A stretch of DNA of 64,000 nt from Mucilaginibacter sp. SJ (GCF_028993635.1 NZ_CP118631.1:2046001-2110000); one strand, 5' to 3'; positions 35,137 to 44,492 are shown, numbered from the stretch's first letter. The notes: generated by a model from the sequence alone, not told the origin. Translations and numbers: made by a program.

Positions 35137-36360
35137 ATGAGAAAAATTCTACTATTGGTGCTCACCGCAGCACCGCTGTTAGCTTTTTCCCAGGGTTTCC
35201 AGGTGAACCTGGGCGGGCAAAAGCAAATAGGAATGGGCCATACAGGTACAGGTATTGTACAGGATGGCGCTTCCGTATTTTTTAACCCGGGCGCGGTAGC
35301 CATGCTGCCCGAAAATTACATACAGGGAGGAATAAGCCCTTTACTGTTCAAATCTGTTTTCAACCCCGCCGGAACCTCAATACAGGACCATACTTCTAAT
35401 AAAGTTGCTACCCCGTTCCATGCTTATGCGGTATGGGGGCCCAAATCTTCCTTCTGGAAACTGGGACTTGGCGTTTATACTCCTTTTGGCGGCTTAACCG
35501 ACTGGGGCAATACCTGGCAAGGCAAATATGTGCTGGAAAGCCTCGACCTGAAAGCCATTTATATTCAGCCAACATTAAGTATAAAACTTGCCGACTGGAT
35601 GAGTATCGGCGGAGGCTTCGTTTACAACCATGGCAGCGTTGATCTGACACGGGCCATCCCGCTGGCAAACAGCAGCGGCGACGCTGGCCAGGCCCGCTTG
35701 AAAGGCAGCGGCAAAGGCTACGGATGGAACGCGGGCGTTTACTTCAAAACAGAAGCAGGCATTACCATAGGGATCACACACCGATCCCAGGTAAACACTA
35801 CCATTTCGGGGGGGAATGCCTTTTTTACCGTACCTGCATCGCTGCAAAGCAGCTTCCCTCAGCCTAATACTTTTAGCTCAACCATACCCCTGCCGGCCAC
35901 TAACTCCATCGGTTTCGGCTTTTACCCCGACAGCAAATGGATATTGGCCATGGATGTTAACCTGGTTAACTGGGATAGTTATAAAACCCTGTCGTTTGAT
36001 TATAAAAACAATACGGCTGTATTACAGGATACCCACTCTGCCCGGAATTATCAACAGGCGTTTAGCTTACGCGGGGGCGCTCAATATAAGGCTACCGATA
36101 AACTGGCCCTGCGTTTTGGCGGTGGCTATGGCGGCACCGCTGTTTTAGATGGCTATGTAACTCCCGAAGTGCCGGATGCCAACCGGGTTTATGGTACCCT
36201 TGGCTTAGGTTATACCGTAGCCAAACACCTGGATATAGATATCTCCTTTGAGTATGAGCACCTGATGCAACGCACCCAAACCAATATCGAATCGCAGCTA
36301 TCGGGAACATTTAAAACCGATGTATATATACCAGGTATCTCATTAGCCTATCATTGGTAA
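35137..36360 (+). CDS. FadL/OmpP1-family outer-membrane fatty-acid transporter
   Basis: 407 residues: signal peptide (1-19), then the FadL start 'GFQVNLGGQKQIGMGHTGTGIVQDGASVFFNPG' with the N-terminal hatch pattern, alternating beta strands throughout and a C-terminal 'GISLAYHW' ending in an aromatic, as in outer-membrane barrels. Expected to take up long-chain fatty acids or other hydrophobic compounds. It is followed 19 bases later by a lipase lipoprotein gene, and its promoter matches that of the acyl-CoA dehydrogenase gene. Confidence 0.9.
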   Translation: MRKILLLVLTAAPLLAFSQGFQVNLGGQKQIGMGHTGTGIVQDGASVFFNPGAVAMLPENYIQGGISPLLFKSVFNPAGTSIQDHTSNKVATPFHAYAVWGPKSSFWKLGLGVYTPFGGLTDWGNTWQGKYVLESLDLKAIYIQPTLSIKLADWMSIGGGFVYNHGSVDLTRAIPLANSSGDAGQARLKGSGKGYGWNAGVYFKTEAGITIGITHRSQVNTTISGGNAFFTVPASLQSSFPQPNTFSSTIPLPATNSIGFGFYPDSKWILAMDVNLVNWDSYKTLSFDYKNNTAVLQDTHSARNYQQAFSLRGGAQYKATDKLALRFGGGYGGTAVLDGYVTPEVPDANRVYGTLGLGYTVAKHLDIDISFEYEHLMQRTQTNIESQLSGTFKTDVYIPGISLAYHW

Positions 36361-36379
36361 TCCTTAAAGAAATCAGTTC

Positions 36380-37699
36380 ATGAAAACGTTTAAACTACAT
36401 ATTTATATTGTTGCAGGGTTGCTGTTATTAGGTGCCTGCAAGCCAGAGGTCCACACTCCAAAACCTTCATCAGGCACTGTTGATTTTTCACGATTTATTT
36501 CGTTAGGTAATTCGCTCACCGCCGGGTATGCCGACGGGGGCTTATACCTTGCTGGTCAGCAGGTATCTTATCCCAGCATCATCGGTAAGCAAATGCAATC
36601 GGTTGGTGGTGGCGCATTTACGCAGCCGCTATTCAGCACCGCCCAGGCAAACGGATCGGGCTATTTATCACTCACCGGGTTTAATGCTGATGGCACACCG
36701 GTTACAACTCCTGTAACTACCAACCTGGCCATACGCGGCGTATTGCCTGTACCCGGCTTCGGAAACGTTACTTTATATACCAAATACACCGGCGATATCA
36801 ATAATTACGGTGTGCCCGGCATTAAGCTGATGCATATCACCTACGCACCTTATGGCAACCTTAACGGGTATTTTGAACGACTGCTGCCGGGTAACGCGCC
36901 AACAAACTCCACCACCTATCTTGATTTTGTAATGTCGAAGCCATTCACTTTCTTCTCAAACTGGCTGGGGAACAATGACGCTTTAAGCTACGCCACATCC
37001 GGTGGGGCCGGCGACGTGCTGACAGATAAAAATACTTTTGCTGCCTTGTATAATGTATTGATCAACACCCTCACTGCCAAGGGACAGAAAGGCGTAGTTG
37101 CAACCGTACCGGATGTAACCTCAATACCTTATTTTAATACCATCACCGTTTCTGCAATACTGGCCGGTGTACAAAAGGCCAACCCGAATGCAAAAGCATT
37201 GTATATTAACGCGCTGGTTTCGGGCAGTACTTATGCGCCTCGTGCTGCAACGCCTAACGATCTTATCGTACTTACCTTCCCCGCAAGCAAGATCGGGCAG
37301 CCGGTTGCAACTCCTGTTGGCAACCTGCCTTACGGTTTAACGCCGTATACGCCGATAGATAACCAATATGTACTTGACGAAAAGGAGGTTGCCCTTACCG
37401 AGGATTATGTAACTTCTTATAACACCACTATAAAATCTATAGCGGCAGCCAAAGGCCTGGCGGTATTTGATGCCTATACCTTTCTGCAAAATGTTAAACT
37501 GAATGGCCTGGTGATTAACGGCGTAAGCGTTAATTCCAACTATATCAGCGGCGGTTTGTTCTCGCTGGATGGGGTACACCTCACACCACGCGGGTATGCC
37601 ATTGTGGCCAATGAATTTATTAAAGCCATCAATGACAAATACAATTCATCAATACCACAGGTAAATATATCTGATTATAACGGGGTTAAATTTCCTTGA
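36380..37699 (+). CDS. SGNH/GDSL lipase-esterase lipoprotein
   Basis: 439 residues. Lipobox 'LLGAC' (Cys20). SGNH block I 'FISLGNSLTAGYADGG' with nucleophile Ser ~45, Asn-containing 'WLGNNDAL' block III, and 'SLDGVHLTPRGYAIVANE' with catalytic Asp/His. Probably an outer-membrane lipid-anchored esterase that frees fatty acids for the adjacent FadL transporter; the pairing is common in Bacteroidota. Substrate not proven. Confidence 0.88.
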   Translation: MKTFKLHIYIVAGLLLLGACKPEVHTPKPSSGTVDFSRFISLGNSLTAGYADGGLYLAGQQVSYPSIIGKQMQSVGGGAFTQPLFSTAQANGSGYLSLTGFNADGTPVTTPVTTNLAIRGVLPVPGFGNVTLYTKYTGDINNYGVPGIKLMHITYAPYGNLNGYFERLLPGNAPTNSTTYLDFVMSKPFTFFSNWLGNNDALSYATSGGAGDVLTDKNTFAALYNVLINTLTAKGQKGVVATVPDVTSIPYFNTITVSAILAGVQKANPNAKALYINALVSGSTYAPRAATPNDLIVLTFPASKIGQPVATPVGNLPYGLTPYTPIDNQYVLDEKEVALTEDYVTSYNTTIKSIAAAKGLAVFDAYTFLQNVKLNGLVINGVSVNSNYISGGLFSLDGVHLTPRGYAIVANEFIKAINDKYNSSIPQVNISDYNGVKFP

Positions 37700-37790
37700 T
37701 TTTAAGTCTTAAGTCAGAAGTCTTAAGTTCTAAGTCGATAGAGGGTAAATCCTGACTTAGGACTTAAGACTTTCGACTTAGAACTAAATT
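37700..37790. repeat. Palindromic repeat of AAGTCTTAAGTC words
   Basis: Left half 'taagtcttaagtc...ttctaagtcga' and right half 'gacttaggacttaagac...cgacttagaac' form a long imperfect hairpin between the convergent lipase and VOC genes; it may double as a terminator. Confidence 0.75.
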
Positions 37791-38193
37791 ATCCCGCTAC
37801 ATTATCCGGGTCCGATTCATCGCCTGGCTCCCAAAGCTCAATAATGTTCCCTTCCGGATCGAGAATATGAACAAATTTGCCATAATCATATTCAGCAATC
37901 TCGTCAATAATGGTTACGCCATCTTTTTTTAATTCATCTACCAGTGCGGCAAGATTTTCTACCCGGTAATTAATCATAAAAGGCTTAGCCGACGGATTAA
38001 AATATTGGGTATCCTGCGGAAACGTGCACCAGGATGTAGAGCCTATTTTCGACGGATCATCGGCATGCCGCCACTCAAACGTTGTCCCGTATTGGCTGGC
38101 GGGCAGTCCAAGGGTTTTAACATACCATTCGTTCATCGCTTTCGGATCGTCGCATTTAAAAAATACGCCCCCAAGGCCCGTTACTTTTTTCAT
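37789..38193 (-). CDS. VOC family protein
   Basis: 134 residues. 'LGGVFFKCDDPKAMNEWYVKTLGL' and 'FVHILDPEGNIIELWEP' are typical of glyoxalase-fold proteins, the latter with the metal-ligand Glu. Function unknown. Located 51 bases after the patatin gene on the same strand. Confidence 0.83.
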   Translation of the reverse strand: MKKVTGLGGVFFKCDDPKAMNEWYVKTLGLPASQYGTTFEWRHADDPSKIGSTSWCTFPQDTQYFNPSAKPFMINYRVENLAALVDELKKDGVTIIDEIAEYDYGKFVHILDPEGNIIELWEPGDESDPDNVAG

Positions 38194-38244
38194 AGTTATA
38201 TTTTACTTTTTACGTCACATTACTATACCCTTTCAAAAGCGGTT

Positions 38245-39054
38245 TTACTTTTTTGGGGGAAGGATGATCTCCTTCAATTTTTCATTGGCACGGATGGTTT
38301 TCAAACCCTCCTCATACCCTATCATATAAATTTCTTCGGCGGCATCGGTATCAAAAATGCCATAACCACCCAAACCATGCGGCTCAATAACTATATCGCA
38401 CAGCATTTTATGCGCGCTGAGGCCCGAATTAATCGTTATCATGGCCGCCCTGTCAACCAGGTTCACAAAGGATTTAATTGTTGAAACAACAGGTAAATGG
38501 TTACAGCATGAACCTATGATCAGGTCACAATTACCCACCAATGGTTCAACCGGAAAATTATTGAGTATGCCGCCATCAACAAACATGTGATTATTAATGA
38601 TAATGGGCCTAAAAATGCCTGGCAAACAGCATGACGCTAAAATTGCTGTATCCAACTCGCCCTCGGTAAAATAAACCAGCTTTGCTTCTCCAATGTCGAC
38701 CGCCGGAATGGTAACACGTGTTTTGAGGCTTTGAAAGGAATTGTGCGGAATATATTTATTGATCAATACCCTGGTATGTGTTATTGAGATCAAACCGTTG
38801 CTACCAAACGCCGGGCGCAGCAATTTAAGCAGGCTGTTGTCTTTAATGATGCGTAAAATTTCTTTTGGGGTATATCCCTCTGCAAAAAAAGCCGCAGCTA
38901 TTGCACCTGCACTTGTGCCCGAGATATGCGAGAATTTAATACCATAATCGGTTAGGGCCTGCATCACCCCCAAATGGGCCACCCCTCTTACCCCCCCGCC
39001 AGACAGCACTAATCCTATCTTTCTTGAGCCGTTTTGATCGATATTTGTATTCAT
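38245..39054 (-). CDS. Patatin-like phospholipase
   Basis: 269 residues, no signal peptide. Oxyanion 'GLVLSGGGVRGVAHLGV', nucleophile 'GTSAG' (Ser ~47), and catalytic Asp in 'FVDGGILNNFPVEPL'. Acts on phospholipids or other acyl esters, probably in the cytoplasm or at the inner membrane face. A TTGACC/GGTCAA inverted repeat (39096-39112) sits 42 bases upstream. Confidence 0.9.
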   Translation of the reverse strand: MNTNIDQNGSRKIGLVLSGGGVRGVAHLGVMQALTDYGIKFSHISGTSAGAIAAAFFAEGYTPKEILRIIKDNSLLKLLRPAFGSNGLISITHTRVLINKYIPHNSFQSLKTRVTIPAVDIGEAKLVYFTEGELDTAILASCCLPGIFRPIIINNHMFVDGGILNNFPVEPLVGNCDLIIGSCCNHLPVVSTIKSFVNLVDRAAMITINSGLSAHKMLCDIVIEPHGLGGYGIFDTDAAEEIYMIGYEEGLKTIRANEKLKEIILPPKK

Positions 39055-39382
39055 TTTATATAGGTTATCACCAGGCCATTACCCGGAAAAATCATTTGAC
39101 CGTTGAGGTCAAGATATTATTTTTTTAATTTAAATAATGTTAATTTTTTAATGATCCAACTTTATTAATTTATTTTCCGGATAATAGAGGGCATAATTTC
39201 TATACATCAACTGTACCAAATGAGGTGCCGCCCTTGTTTTTTAGCTATCAATTGAAAATACCATCGGTCAATATATTATATGCGTACTTATCTCGGTGAA
39301 GAAACACCCTATCTTTTAATGATTTAACGAAAAATTAATTTTACTACAGGTTCTTTGGTACAGTTTTTCGGGTCTTTTTCTG
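39055..39382. other. Intergenic region between divergent patatin and lipoprotein genes
   Basis: AT-rich, no gene. The TTGACC-GTTGA-GGTCAA palindrome (39096-39112) is a candidate operator for the patatin gene; no convincing TAnnTTTG box was found. Confidence 0.45.
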
Positions 39383-40786
39383 ATGACAAAAAACCTTCTT
39401 CTCTTCCTGTGCCTGCTTATTGTAAAAACATTTACATCCTGTGCTCAATCGCCGGTGATTAATGGCGTATATGTTGGGGCCGAATTATACAACACACCTT
39501 TTGACGGCATGCAGATCAACAATATTGTGATCAGTTTCCGGAGCGATGGCACTTTCAATAACGCATTAAACCAGACCGACTGGAAAACAAAGACAAGCGG
39601 TTCTTACACGGTTAAGAACAACCTTGTACAACTCATGTTCAAAAACGGCAATGAGAGCAAAAAATATAAACTGGCTGCTAATGGTAACCTCGAAAGCACA
39701 GCAGGTATAAAACATACCCTGCATAAGGTTAAAAAAGTGACTACCATTCCCGCCGGCGTGTATGAAAAAAGAAACGCTTCATCCAGCGGGGGGATAGGCA
39801 CCGGAATGCCTGCAGTGGGCGCTTTTTCCTCTGATTTGATCTACTTTGATGCTAAAGGAAATTTTTCGACCGACCGTTCAAGTGTTGTAGGTATTACAGG
39901 AGATGCAACAGGCGGCACGGTAGGCGGTAGATTTGAAAAGGACGGCAAAACCAGTGGAACCTATAAGTTGGGCGACGGAGAAATAACTTTAACATTTGGT
40001 AATGGGACAATTGCCAGGCAAAGCTTTTTTTACAGCCCCCCAAATGAGGAAGACCTGGTTTTATTGAATGCTGAATTCTATTTCAGGAAGGAGGATGAGA
40101 ATGAAAAGCCTGCAATTACACAAAGAACGACCGTTGGTGCAAAAACAAATACAAGTAAACCTGTAGCAACCGGCATGCCTGCGCCGGCCAGCCTGCTTAC
40201 CCAGCTCAGGGCACAATATGGTGGTGAAAACATAGACAAGTTAACAACTGTTAGGGAAACGGCTACCGTAACAGGTAACATGCAGGTTATCGCTTTAACC
40301 GATATCGTTAATAACAGGATCCGTGCAGAGGTAAGGCAGAACGGGAAGTTGCTACTGATAAAACAGCTGAACAAAAACGAGGGCTGGCAATGGATGAACG
40401 GTACAAAAAAGCCTTTAACGCAGGATGAACAAGACGAACTAACCTTAAGCCTGTACCAGGGGATCCTGGGCTTGCATAAAAAACTGAACAGCTCTTTCCT
40501 TACCGGTACGGTATCAGCATCAGGAAATGATTATGTCATCACCTTTTATAGAAATAAGAATAAAGTGATTTACCTTGTCGGCAGTGATTATAGTCTAAAG
40601 GGGAATGCTTACTCCATCAATTCGGCGCCTCCTAATATTTCTATATACAAAGATTTCACAAAAGCCAATGGTATCACCTACCCTGCTACCACCGAGTCAT
40701 CCGACGGAAAAAACAAACTGGTGTCAAACACAACCTCTATCGAATTTAATCCTGTTTTGACAGATGATAGCTGGAAAATACCGTGA
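39383..40786 (+). CDS. Lipoprotein with duplicated beta domain and LolA-like C-terminus
   Basis: 467 residues, lipobox 'FTSC' near Cys20. Two related segments (~25-115 and ~120-225) both run 'G.Y...I.F..DG.F...TSG.Y......L.F.NG...', consistent with tandem lipocalin-like domains. The C-terminal ~200 residues ('LRAQYGGENIDKLTTVRETA', 'GWQWMNGTKKPLTQDEQDEL') resemble LolA/LppX-like lipid-binding folds seen at the end of some M16 proteins; this is inference. No known pathway. Confidence 0.6.
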   Translation: MTKNLLLFLCLLIVKTFTSCAQSPVINGVYVGAELYNTPFDGMQINNIVISFRSDGTFNNALNQTDWKTKTSGSYTVKNNLVQLMFKNGNESKKYKLAANGNLESTAGIKHTLHKVKKVTTIPAGVYEKRNASSSGGIGTGMPAVGAFSSDLIYFDAKGNFSTDRSSVVGITGDATGGTVGGRFEKDGKTSGTYKLGDGEITLTFGNGTIARQSFFYSPPNEEDLVLLNAEFYFRKEDENEKPAITQRTTVGAKTNTSKPVATGMPAPASLLTQLRAQYGGENIDKLTTVRETATVTGNMQVIALTDIVNNRIRAEVRQNGKLLLIKQLNKNEGWQWMNGTKKPLTQDEQDELTLSLYQGILGLHKKLNSSFLTGTVSASGNDYVITFYRNKNKVIYLVGSDYSLKGNAYSINSAPPNISIYKDFTKANGITYPATTESSDGKNKLVSNTTSIEFNPVLTDDSWKIP

Positions 40787-40957
40787 AGCTGAGTGTATAT
40801 TAGCTGTTGCGGTTCCATTTAAGCCTGCGGATGCGCTTCCAGTCGGTGAATAATAATCCAGCTAAAAAATCAAGTATGGCAATCATATATCCGACAAATT
40901 GATAACTAAAGATACCTGTTAAATCATAATTAAAAGATTTTCAGAAATAAATTACTC

Positions 40958-41614
40958 CTACTTCTTCAAAAACGACATAGTCGCCGCACTGCTCACCCCT
41001 AATGTTAGCCCGGCAGCCACATCAGTAGGATAATGAACACCGAGATACATTCTTGAATAACTGGTAGCCCCTGCCCAAAAGAAAGATGGCGCTATCACAT
41101 ACCATTTAGGGTAGGCGACCGATAAAGCCGTAGCTGTAGCAAAACTTGACGAAGTATGCCCCGATGGGAACGAGGTACCGCCCGCCCGGTAAACCGGCGT
41201 AATATTGATATTTTGTATAAATGGCCGCGGCCGCTTCACCAGGTGTTTGATCAGCAGCATAAAACCGTATGATATGGCCGTACTGCTGGCCACATAACCC
41301 GCGTTTTGGCGCATTTCTTTGTTGTTACTTGCAATACCTCCTACCAGTAAGCCCGCCGGAATCCCGATATCGCCATACAAGACGTTTTTACTCAGGAACA
41401 TGAAAAAACCGGTTTGTCCGGGTGTTCGCTGATTTTGGAGATCGATCATTACACGATCATCCCAGCGCTGAACAGCCGGGGGGATAAATGCCGGACTGTT
41501 TATTGTAACCCTCGCCGAATCGGCCTGGGCGAAAGCTTGATTTGAAAAGCCGATAAACAAGCCCTGCAAATGAATTAAAACTGCCAGGAATTTAAGCGGG
41601 AAGATTTTTTTCAT
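40958..41614 (-). CDS. PAP2-family phosphatase
   Basis: About 218 residues from ATG 41614, with signal peptide and several membrane helices. The three catalytic motifs are intact: 'KHLVKRPRP', 'FPSGHTSSSF', 'SRMYLGVHYPTDV'. Family members dephosphorylate undecaprenyl diphosphate, phosphatidate or lipid A. In-frame starts at 41629 and 41653 are possible but give a less convincing signal sequence. Confidence 0.88.
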   Translation of the reverse strand: MKKIFPLKFLAVLIHLQGLFIGFSNQAFAQADSARVTINSPAFIPPAVQRWDDRVMIDLQNQRTPGQTGFFMFLSKNVLYGDIGIPAGLLVGGIASNNKEMRQNAGYVASSTAISYGFMLLIKHLVKRPRPFIQNINITPVYRAGGTSFPSGHTSSSFATATALSVAYPKWYVIAPSFFWAGATSYSRMYLGVHYPTDVAAGLTLGVSSAATMSFLKK

Positions 41615-41945
41615 AAGCGATGGATACATAACTTCTCGGCTTTGGCAGATCATGCTACTAATATAGCCATTCTGTATAGATGGTTTGAATGCCGGTTTAT
41701 TAATGCACGGAAATCGCTTTTAAATCCTCGCAGATTGAGAAACCATAAAAGCTCGCAAAACATTTATGTAGAAGTTTTCCGGTACGGGATTTAGCAAACA
41801 GATCGGATTGGCAGGGTTTTGAGTTGTTCCTTACACAAGGAATTGCTCAGAAACAGATTTACCGATCAAATCAAAAGCAGTTGATAAAAATCCGCGTAAT
41901 CTGAAAAATCCCCTCAAATCCGGGTTCATTTCGTAATTTTACCCC
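41615..41945. other. Intergenic region with weak repeat words
   Basis: No gene seen. 41810-41915 contains 'cagatcggattggcaggg...ccgatcaaatc...ccgcgtaatctgaaaaatcc' words resembling a degenerate dispersed repeat. Confidence 0.4.
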
Positions 41946-42821
41946 GTGCCTGCACCTGAAAAGAAAACACCTGTAAGAAAGAAAGCGCCCGCCCGTAAAA
42001 AACCGGCAGGCAAAGCAAAACAGCAGGCCGGCCTATCCGCGCAATGGATGGTGGCTATAGGCGCTTTGCTGCTTATCCTGCTCTCCCCTTTTTATTATGG
42101 CTATATTTTAAAATTCGGCAGTGCCACCTGGCGGTGGATCATGGACTCCGGCGAAGACACCCATTACCGAAAATACAAGAACTTTGCTATCCACATTCCC
42201 GACGGTTATTCGGTATATGGCATTGATGTGTCATCATACCAGGGCCGCATTAACTGGAAACAGGTAAAGGCCATGCGCGAGGGCGATGTACACATCAGTT
42301 TTGCATTTATAAAAGCTACCGAAGGGGTGTTAAGTGTCGACCCCTATTTTCAGCGCAACTGGCGCGAGGCCCCGAAGGCGGGCATCATGTGCGGCGCTTA
42401 TCATTTTTTTCTGCCGCAAAAAAGCGGTGTATGGCAGGCCAAGTTTTTCCTGCAAACAGTAAAAACCGAAAAAGGCGACCTGCCCATGGTGGTAGATGTG
42501 GAACGGTTGTATCGTACCAGTCCCGAAAAAATGCGTGAGCAATTAGAGAGTTTTATCAAAACAATTGAAACCCGCACTGGCATCAAGCCCATCATCTACA
42601 CCAACCTAAAATTTTACCAGGATTACCTGGAAGGGTACTTTGATGGTTATACCCTTTGGATTGCCCATTATTACCAGCCCAAGCTGCTTGTATCTAATAA
42701 AACTAATTGGAAATTCTGGCAGCATTCAGATAAAGCCCATGTTAACGGCATTAACCATGTTGTGGATTTTAATGTGTTTAAGGGTGATAGTACAGCGTTT
42801 GAGAAATTGCTGGTACCGTAA
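41946..42821 (+). CDS. GH25 lysozyme with N-terminal membrane anchor
   Basis: 291 residues, starts with GTG. The first ~30 residues are Lys/Ala/Pro-rich ('PVRKKAPARKKPAGKAKQQ'), followed by one helix (~33-55), giving a type II anchor with the enzyme in the periplasm. The GH25 barrel follows: 'YGIDVSSYQGRINW', 'FAFIKATEGV', 'PMVVDVE' (catalytic Asp/Glu), 'WIAHYYQPKL', 'WKFWQHSD'. Cleaves peptidoglycan between MurNAc and GlcNAc. The basic tail could bind nucleic acid or membrane. Confidence 0.9.
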   Translation: MPAPEKKTPVRKKAPARKKPAGKAKQQAGLSAQWMVAIGALLLILLSPFYYGYILKFGSATWRWIMDSGEDTHYRKYKNFAIHIPDGYSVYGIDVSSYQGRINWKQVKAMREGDVHISFAFIKATEGVLSVDPYFQRNWREAPKAGIMCGAYHFFLPQKSGVWQAKFFLQTVKTEKGDLPMVVDVERLYRTSPEKMREQLESFIKTIETRTGIKPIIYTNLKFYQDYLEGYFDGYTLWIAHYYQPKLLVSNKTNWKFWQHSDKAHVNGINHVVDFNVFKGDSTAFEKLLVP

Positions 42822-42855
42822 GTAAAATCTACTTAGTTAAATTACTGCTCATCGA

Positions 42856-42948
42856 TTTTGGCTAAAACCAGCCGCCGCCTTAAATTACAAACCGTCGGTT
42901 AAAACCGACGGAAGTATAAAGAAGACAAAAGGGCTTTAGCCAAAAAGC
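42856..42948. repeat. Palindromic repeat (TTGGCTAAAACC / GGCTTTAGCCAA)
   Basis: Outer inverted arms 'tttggctaaaacc' and 'gggctttagccaaa' enclose an inner perfect palindrome CCGTCGGTT-AA-AACCGACGG. Confidence 0.8.
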
Positions 42949-43007
42949 ATTAGATACAATAAAAAGTCAATATCTACTTTTCCAACATGCAATAAATCTG
43001 TATATTG

Positions 43008-43229
43008 ATGTTAAAAAAACAAATGGCGTACAAGAGAAAAATTGTTTTGGCGGCTCGCCATGTTCATAAAGAAGATGAAGACACGCTGGATGTGGAATTT
43101 TGGCTCAGCAAAAGCCCTTCGGAACGACTGGCGGAAGTAGTTCGCTTGAGGCGATTGTATTTTACTTCATCAGGTAAATCCTTTCCAACCAAAATTGAAA
43201 AAGTTCTTTTTAGAAGAAAATTGCGATAG
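43008..43229 (+). CDS. Small conserved hypothetical, possibly orphan toxin-antitoxin component
   Basis: About 73 residues. 'DVEFWLSKSPSERLAEVVRLRRLYF' followed by 'FPTKIEKVLFRRKL' resembles small proteins I recall next to nucleotidyltransferase-type genes, but no such partner is present. It is basic and soluble. The start is ATG 43008 or 43023. Assignment to a toxin-antitoxin class is a guess. Confidence 0.5.
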   Translation: MLKKQMAYKRKIVLAARHVHKEDEDTLDVEFWLSKSPSERLAEVVRLRRLYFTSSGKSFPTKIEKVLFRRKLR

Positions 43230-43298
43230 CCAAACTGAGCAATTGGCTTGGGAAAGTTTTCTAAAAACACTTCTATTTAAAGCGACAACATCATTTAC

Positions 43299-43655
43299 TC
43301 AATTCTGCTTCTTATAGTAAAAGAAATACGATCCTCCCAAAATTGCCAGAAACACCAACGGCATAGCACGGTTTGCCACCGGATCACCGGATGCGGTATG
43401 CGCTATAAATGCCGAAACAAATACAAAGGTAAAGCCTGCATAAGTCCACTCTTTTAACCTTGCCGGTACAGGTACCAATAGTAATATTGCACCAATAAGC
43501 TTTGCTATTGCCAGTTCAACCCTGAAATAATCGGGGAAACCTAAATGATGAAAGGCCGCAGCCATTTCGGGTTTCGTTAAGTATGAATAGCATGAAAATG
43601 CCATCATTAAAGCTACAATTGCTGTCAGGATCCAGTAAAAAATTTTAGTTTTCAT
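43299..43655 (-). CDS. DoxX-like membrane protein
   Basis: About 118 residues with four hydrophobic helices: 'WILTAIVALMMAFSCYSYL', 'ELAIAKLIGAILLLVPVPARLKEW', 'YAGFTFVFVSAFIAHTASG', 'AMPLVFLAILGGSYFFYY'. The 'FHHLGFPDYF' and 'KLIGAILLL' pattern is DoxX_2-like. Divergent from an HxlR-type regulator, with operator palindromes between, so it is probably induced by the same redox or electrophile signal. Confidence 0.82.
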   Translation of the reverse strand: MKTKIFYWILTAIVALMMAFSCYSYLTKPEMAAAFHHLGFPDYFRVELAIAKLIGAILLLVPVPARLKEWTYAGFTFVFVSAFIAHTASGDPVANRAMPLVFLAILGGSYFFYYKKQN

Positions 43656-43673
43656 TTTATAAATTATTTGCCG

Positions 43674-43731
43674 CAAACTTAGCTACCTTTGCTATTAAAA
43701 GGATACTACTATCCTAAAGGATACCGGTATC
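43674..43731. promoter_or_regulatory. doxX-hxlR divergent promoters with operator palindromes
   Basis: Minus-strand TAAGTTTG (43674-43681) is a -7 box for the DoxX gene; plus-strand TACCTTTG (43684-43691) serves the HxlR gene. The palindromes AGGATA-CTAC-TATCCT (43700-43715) and GATACCGGTATC (43720-43731) lie just downstream of the latter, a likely autoregulatory site. Confidence 0.6.
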
Positions 43732-43747
43732 GTTGAGGATAGCAAGT

Positions 43748-44149
43748 ATGAACAACGAACAAATAATTCACAATAAAGAGACCTGCAAAGCTTCTGTAAC
43801 CGCAGTACGCGATACGCTTTATGTAGTAAACGGTAAATGGAAGCTGCCGATGCTGGTGAGCCTGATGACCGGCCCTAAACGGTTTAAGGAACTTCAGCGC
43901 GACCTGGAAAGCATCACGCCTAAAATACTTTCGAAAGAGTTAAGGGAGCTTGAACTAAATGGCTTTGTTAAACGGACTGTTTATGATACCACGCCGGTAA
44001 CTGTAATTTATGAACGTACCGAATATGCCGATACGCTTGGCAAAGTTGTATCAGAATTACGCGAATGGGGCATGAACCATCGTGAGCATATTAAACAAAT
44101 GAGCCGGGCTGAAGCCGATGCCAAAAAAGCCATGGCAGTTTCATTATAA
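43748..44149 (+). CDS. HxlR-family winged-helix regulator
   Basis: About 133 residues from ATG 43748 (a TTG at 43733 is also in frame). HxlR core 'LYVVNGKWKLPMLVSLMTGPKRFKELQRDLESITPKILSKELRELELNGFVKR'. A single Cys near the N-terminus ('NKETCKAS') is where redox-sensing HxlR proteins (HypR, YodB, QorR) carry their reactive thiol. Controls the divergent DoxX gene by inference. Confidence 0.88.
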   Translation: MNNEQIIHNKETCKASVTAVRDTLYVVNGKWKLPMLVSLMTGPKRFKELQRDLESITPKILSKELRELELNGFVKRTVYDTTPVTVIYERTEYADTLGKVVSELREWGMNHREHIKQMSRAEADAKKAMAVSL

Positions 44150-44229
44150 TGTGGTAAATAGCTCTTCAGAATTTAGATGCACAAAGCGCCTTTGCCTGGT
44201 AAGCAAAAGCGCTTTTATAAATAATAACA

Positions 44230-44412
44230 TTACGCTTTCTTCTTCTCGGGGTGATGAGCGCTATCCCGGCGTGATGTTTGATCGGATCGCTGCCCGCCCG
44301 CATTACTGATGCCTTTTTGCTTCTGGGCATCATTGTGGTTAGCAAAGGCACGATCGGCAGTTGGTTTGCCCTGTGCATCGGTGTTATTCTTAAAATGCTG
44401 TTGACCTTTCAT
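44230..44412 (-). CDS. Small hydrophilic hypothetical protein
   Basis: 60 residues from ATG 44412: rich in Asn, Gln, Lys, Asp and His with no hydrophobic stretch ('NNTDAQGKPTADRAF', 'HHPEKKKA' at the end). Looks disordered. An upstream in-frame start (44460) would add a hydrophobic leader but starts in an AT-rich region without ribosome site. Confidence 0.5.
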   Translation of the reverse strand: MKGQQHFKNNTDAQGKPTADRAFANHNDAQKQKGISNAGGQRSDQTSRRDSAHHPEKKKA

Positions 44413-44492
44413 AGTAGCTATATTTAAATTCAACAATGTTAATATAGTTACTACAAGCAAACAGTAATTGGGTTTTATAAAATTGACCCGAA

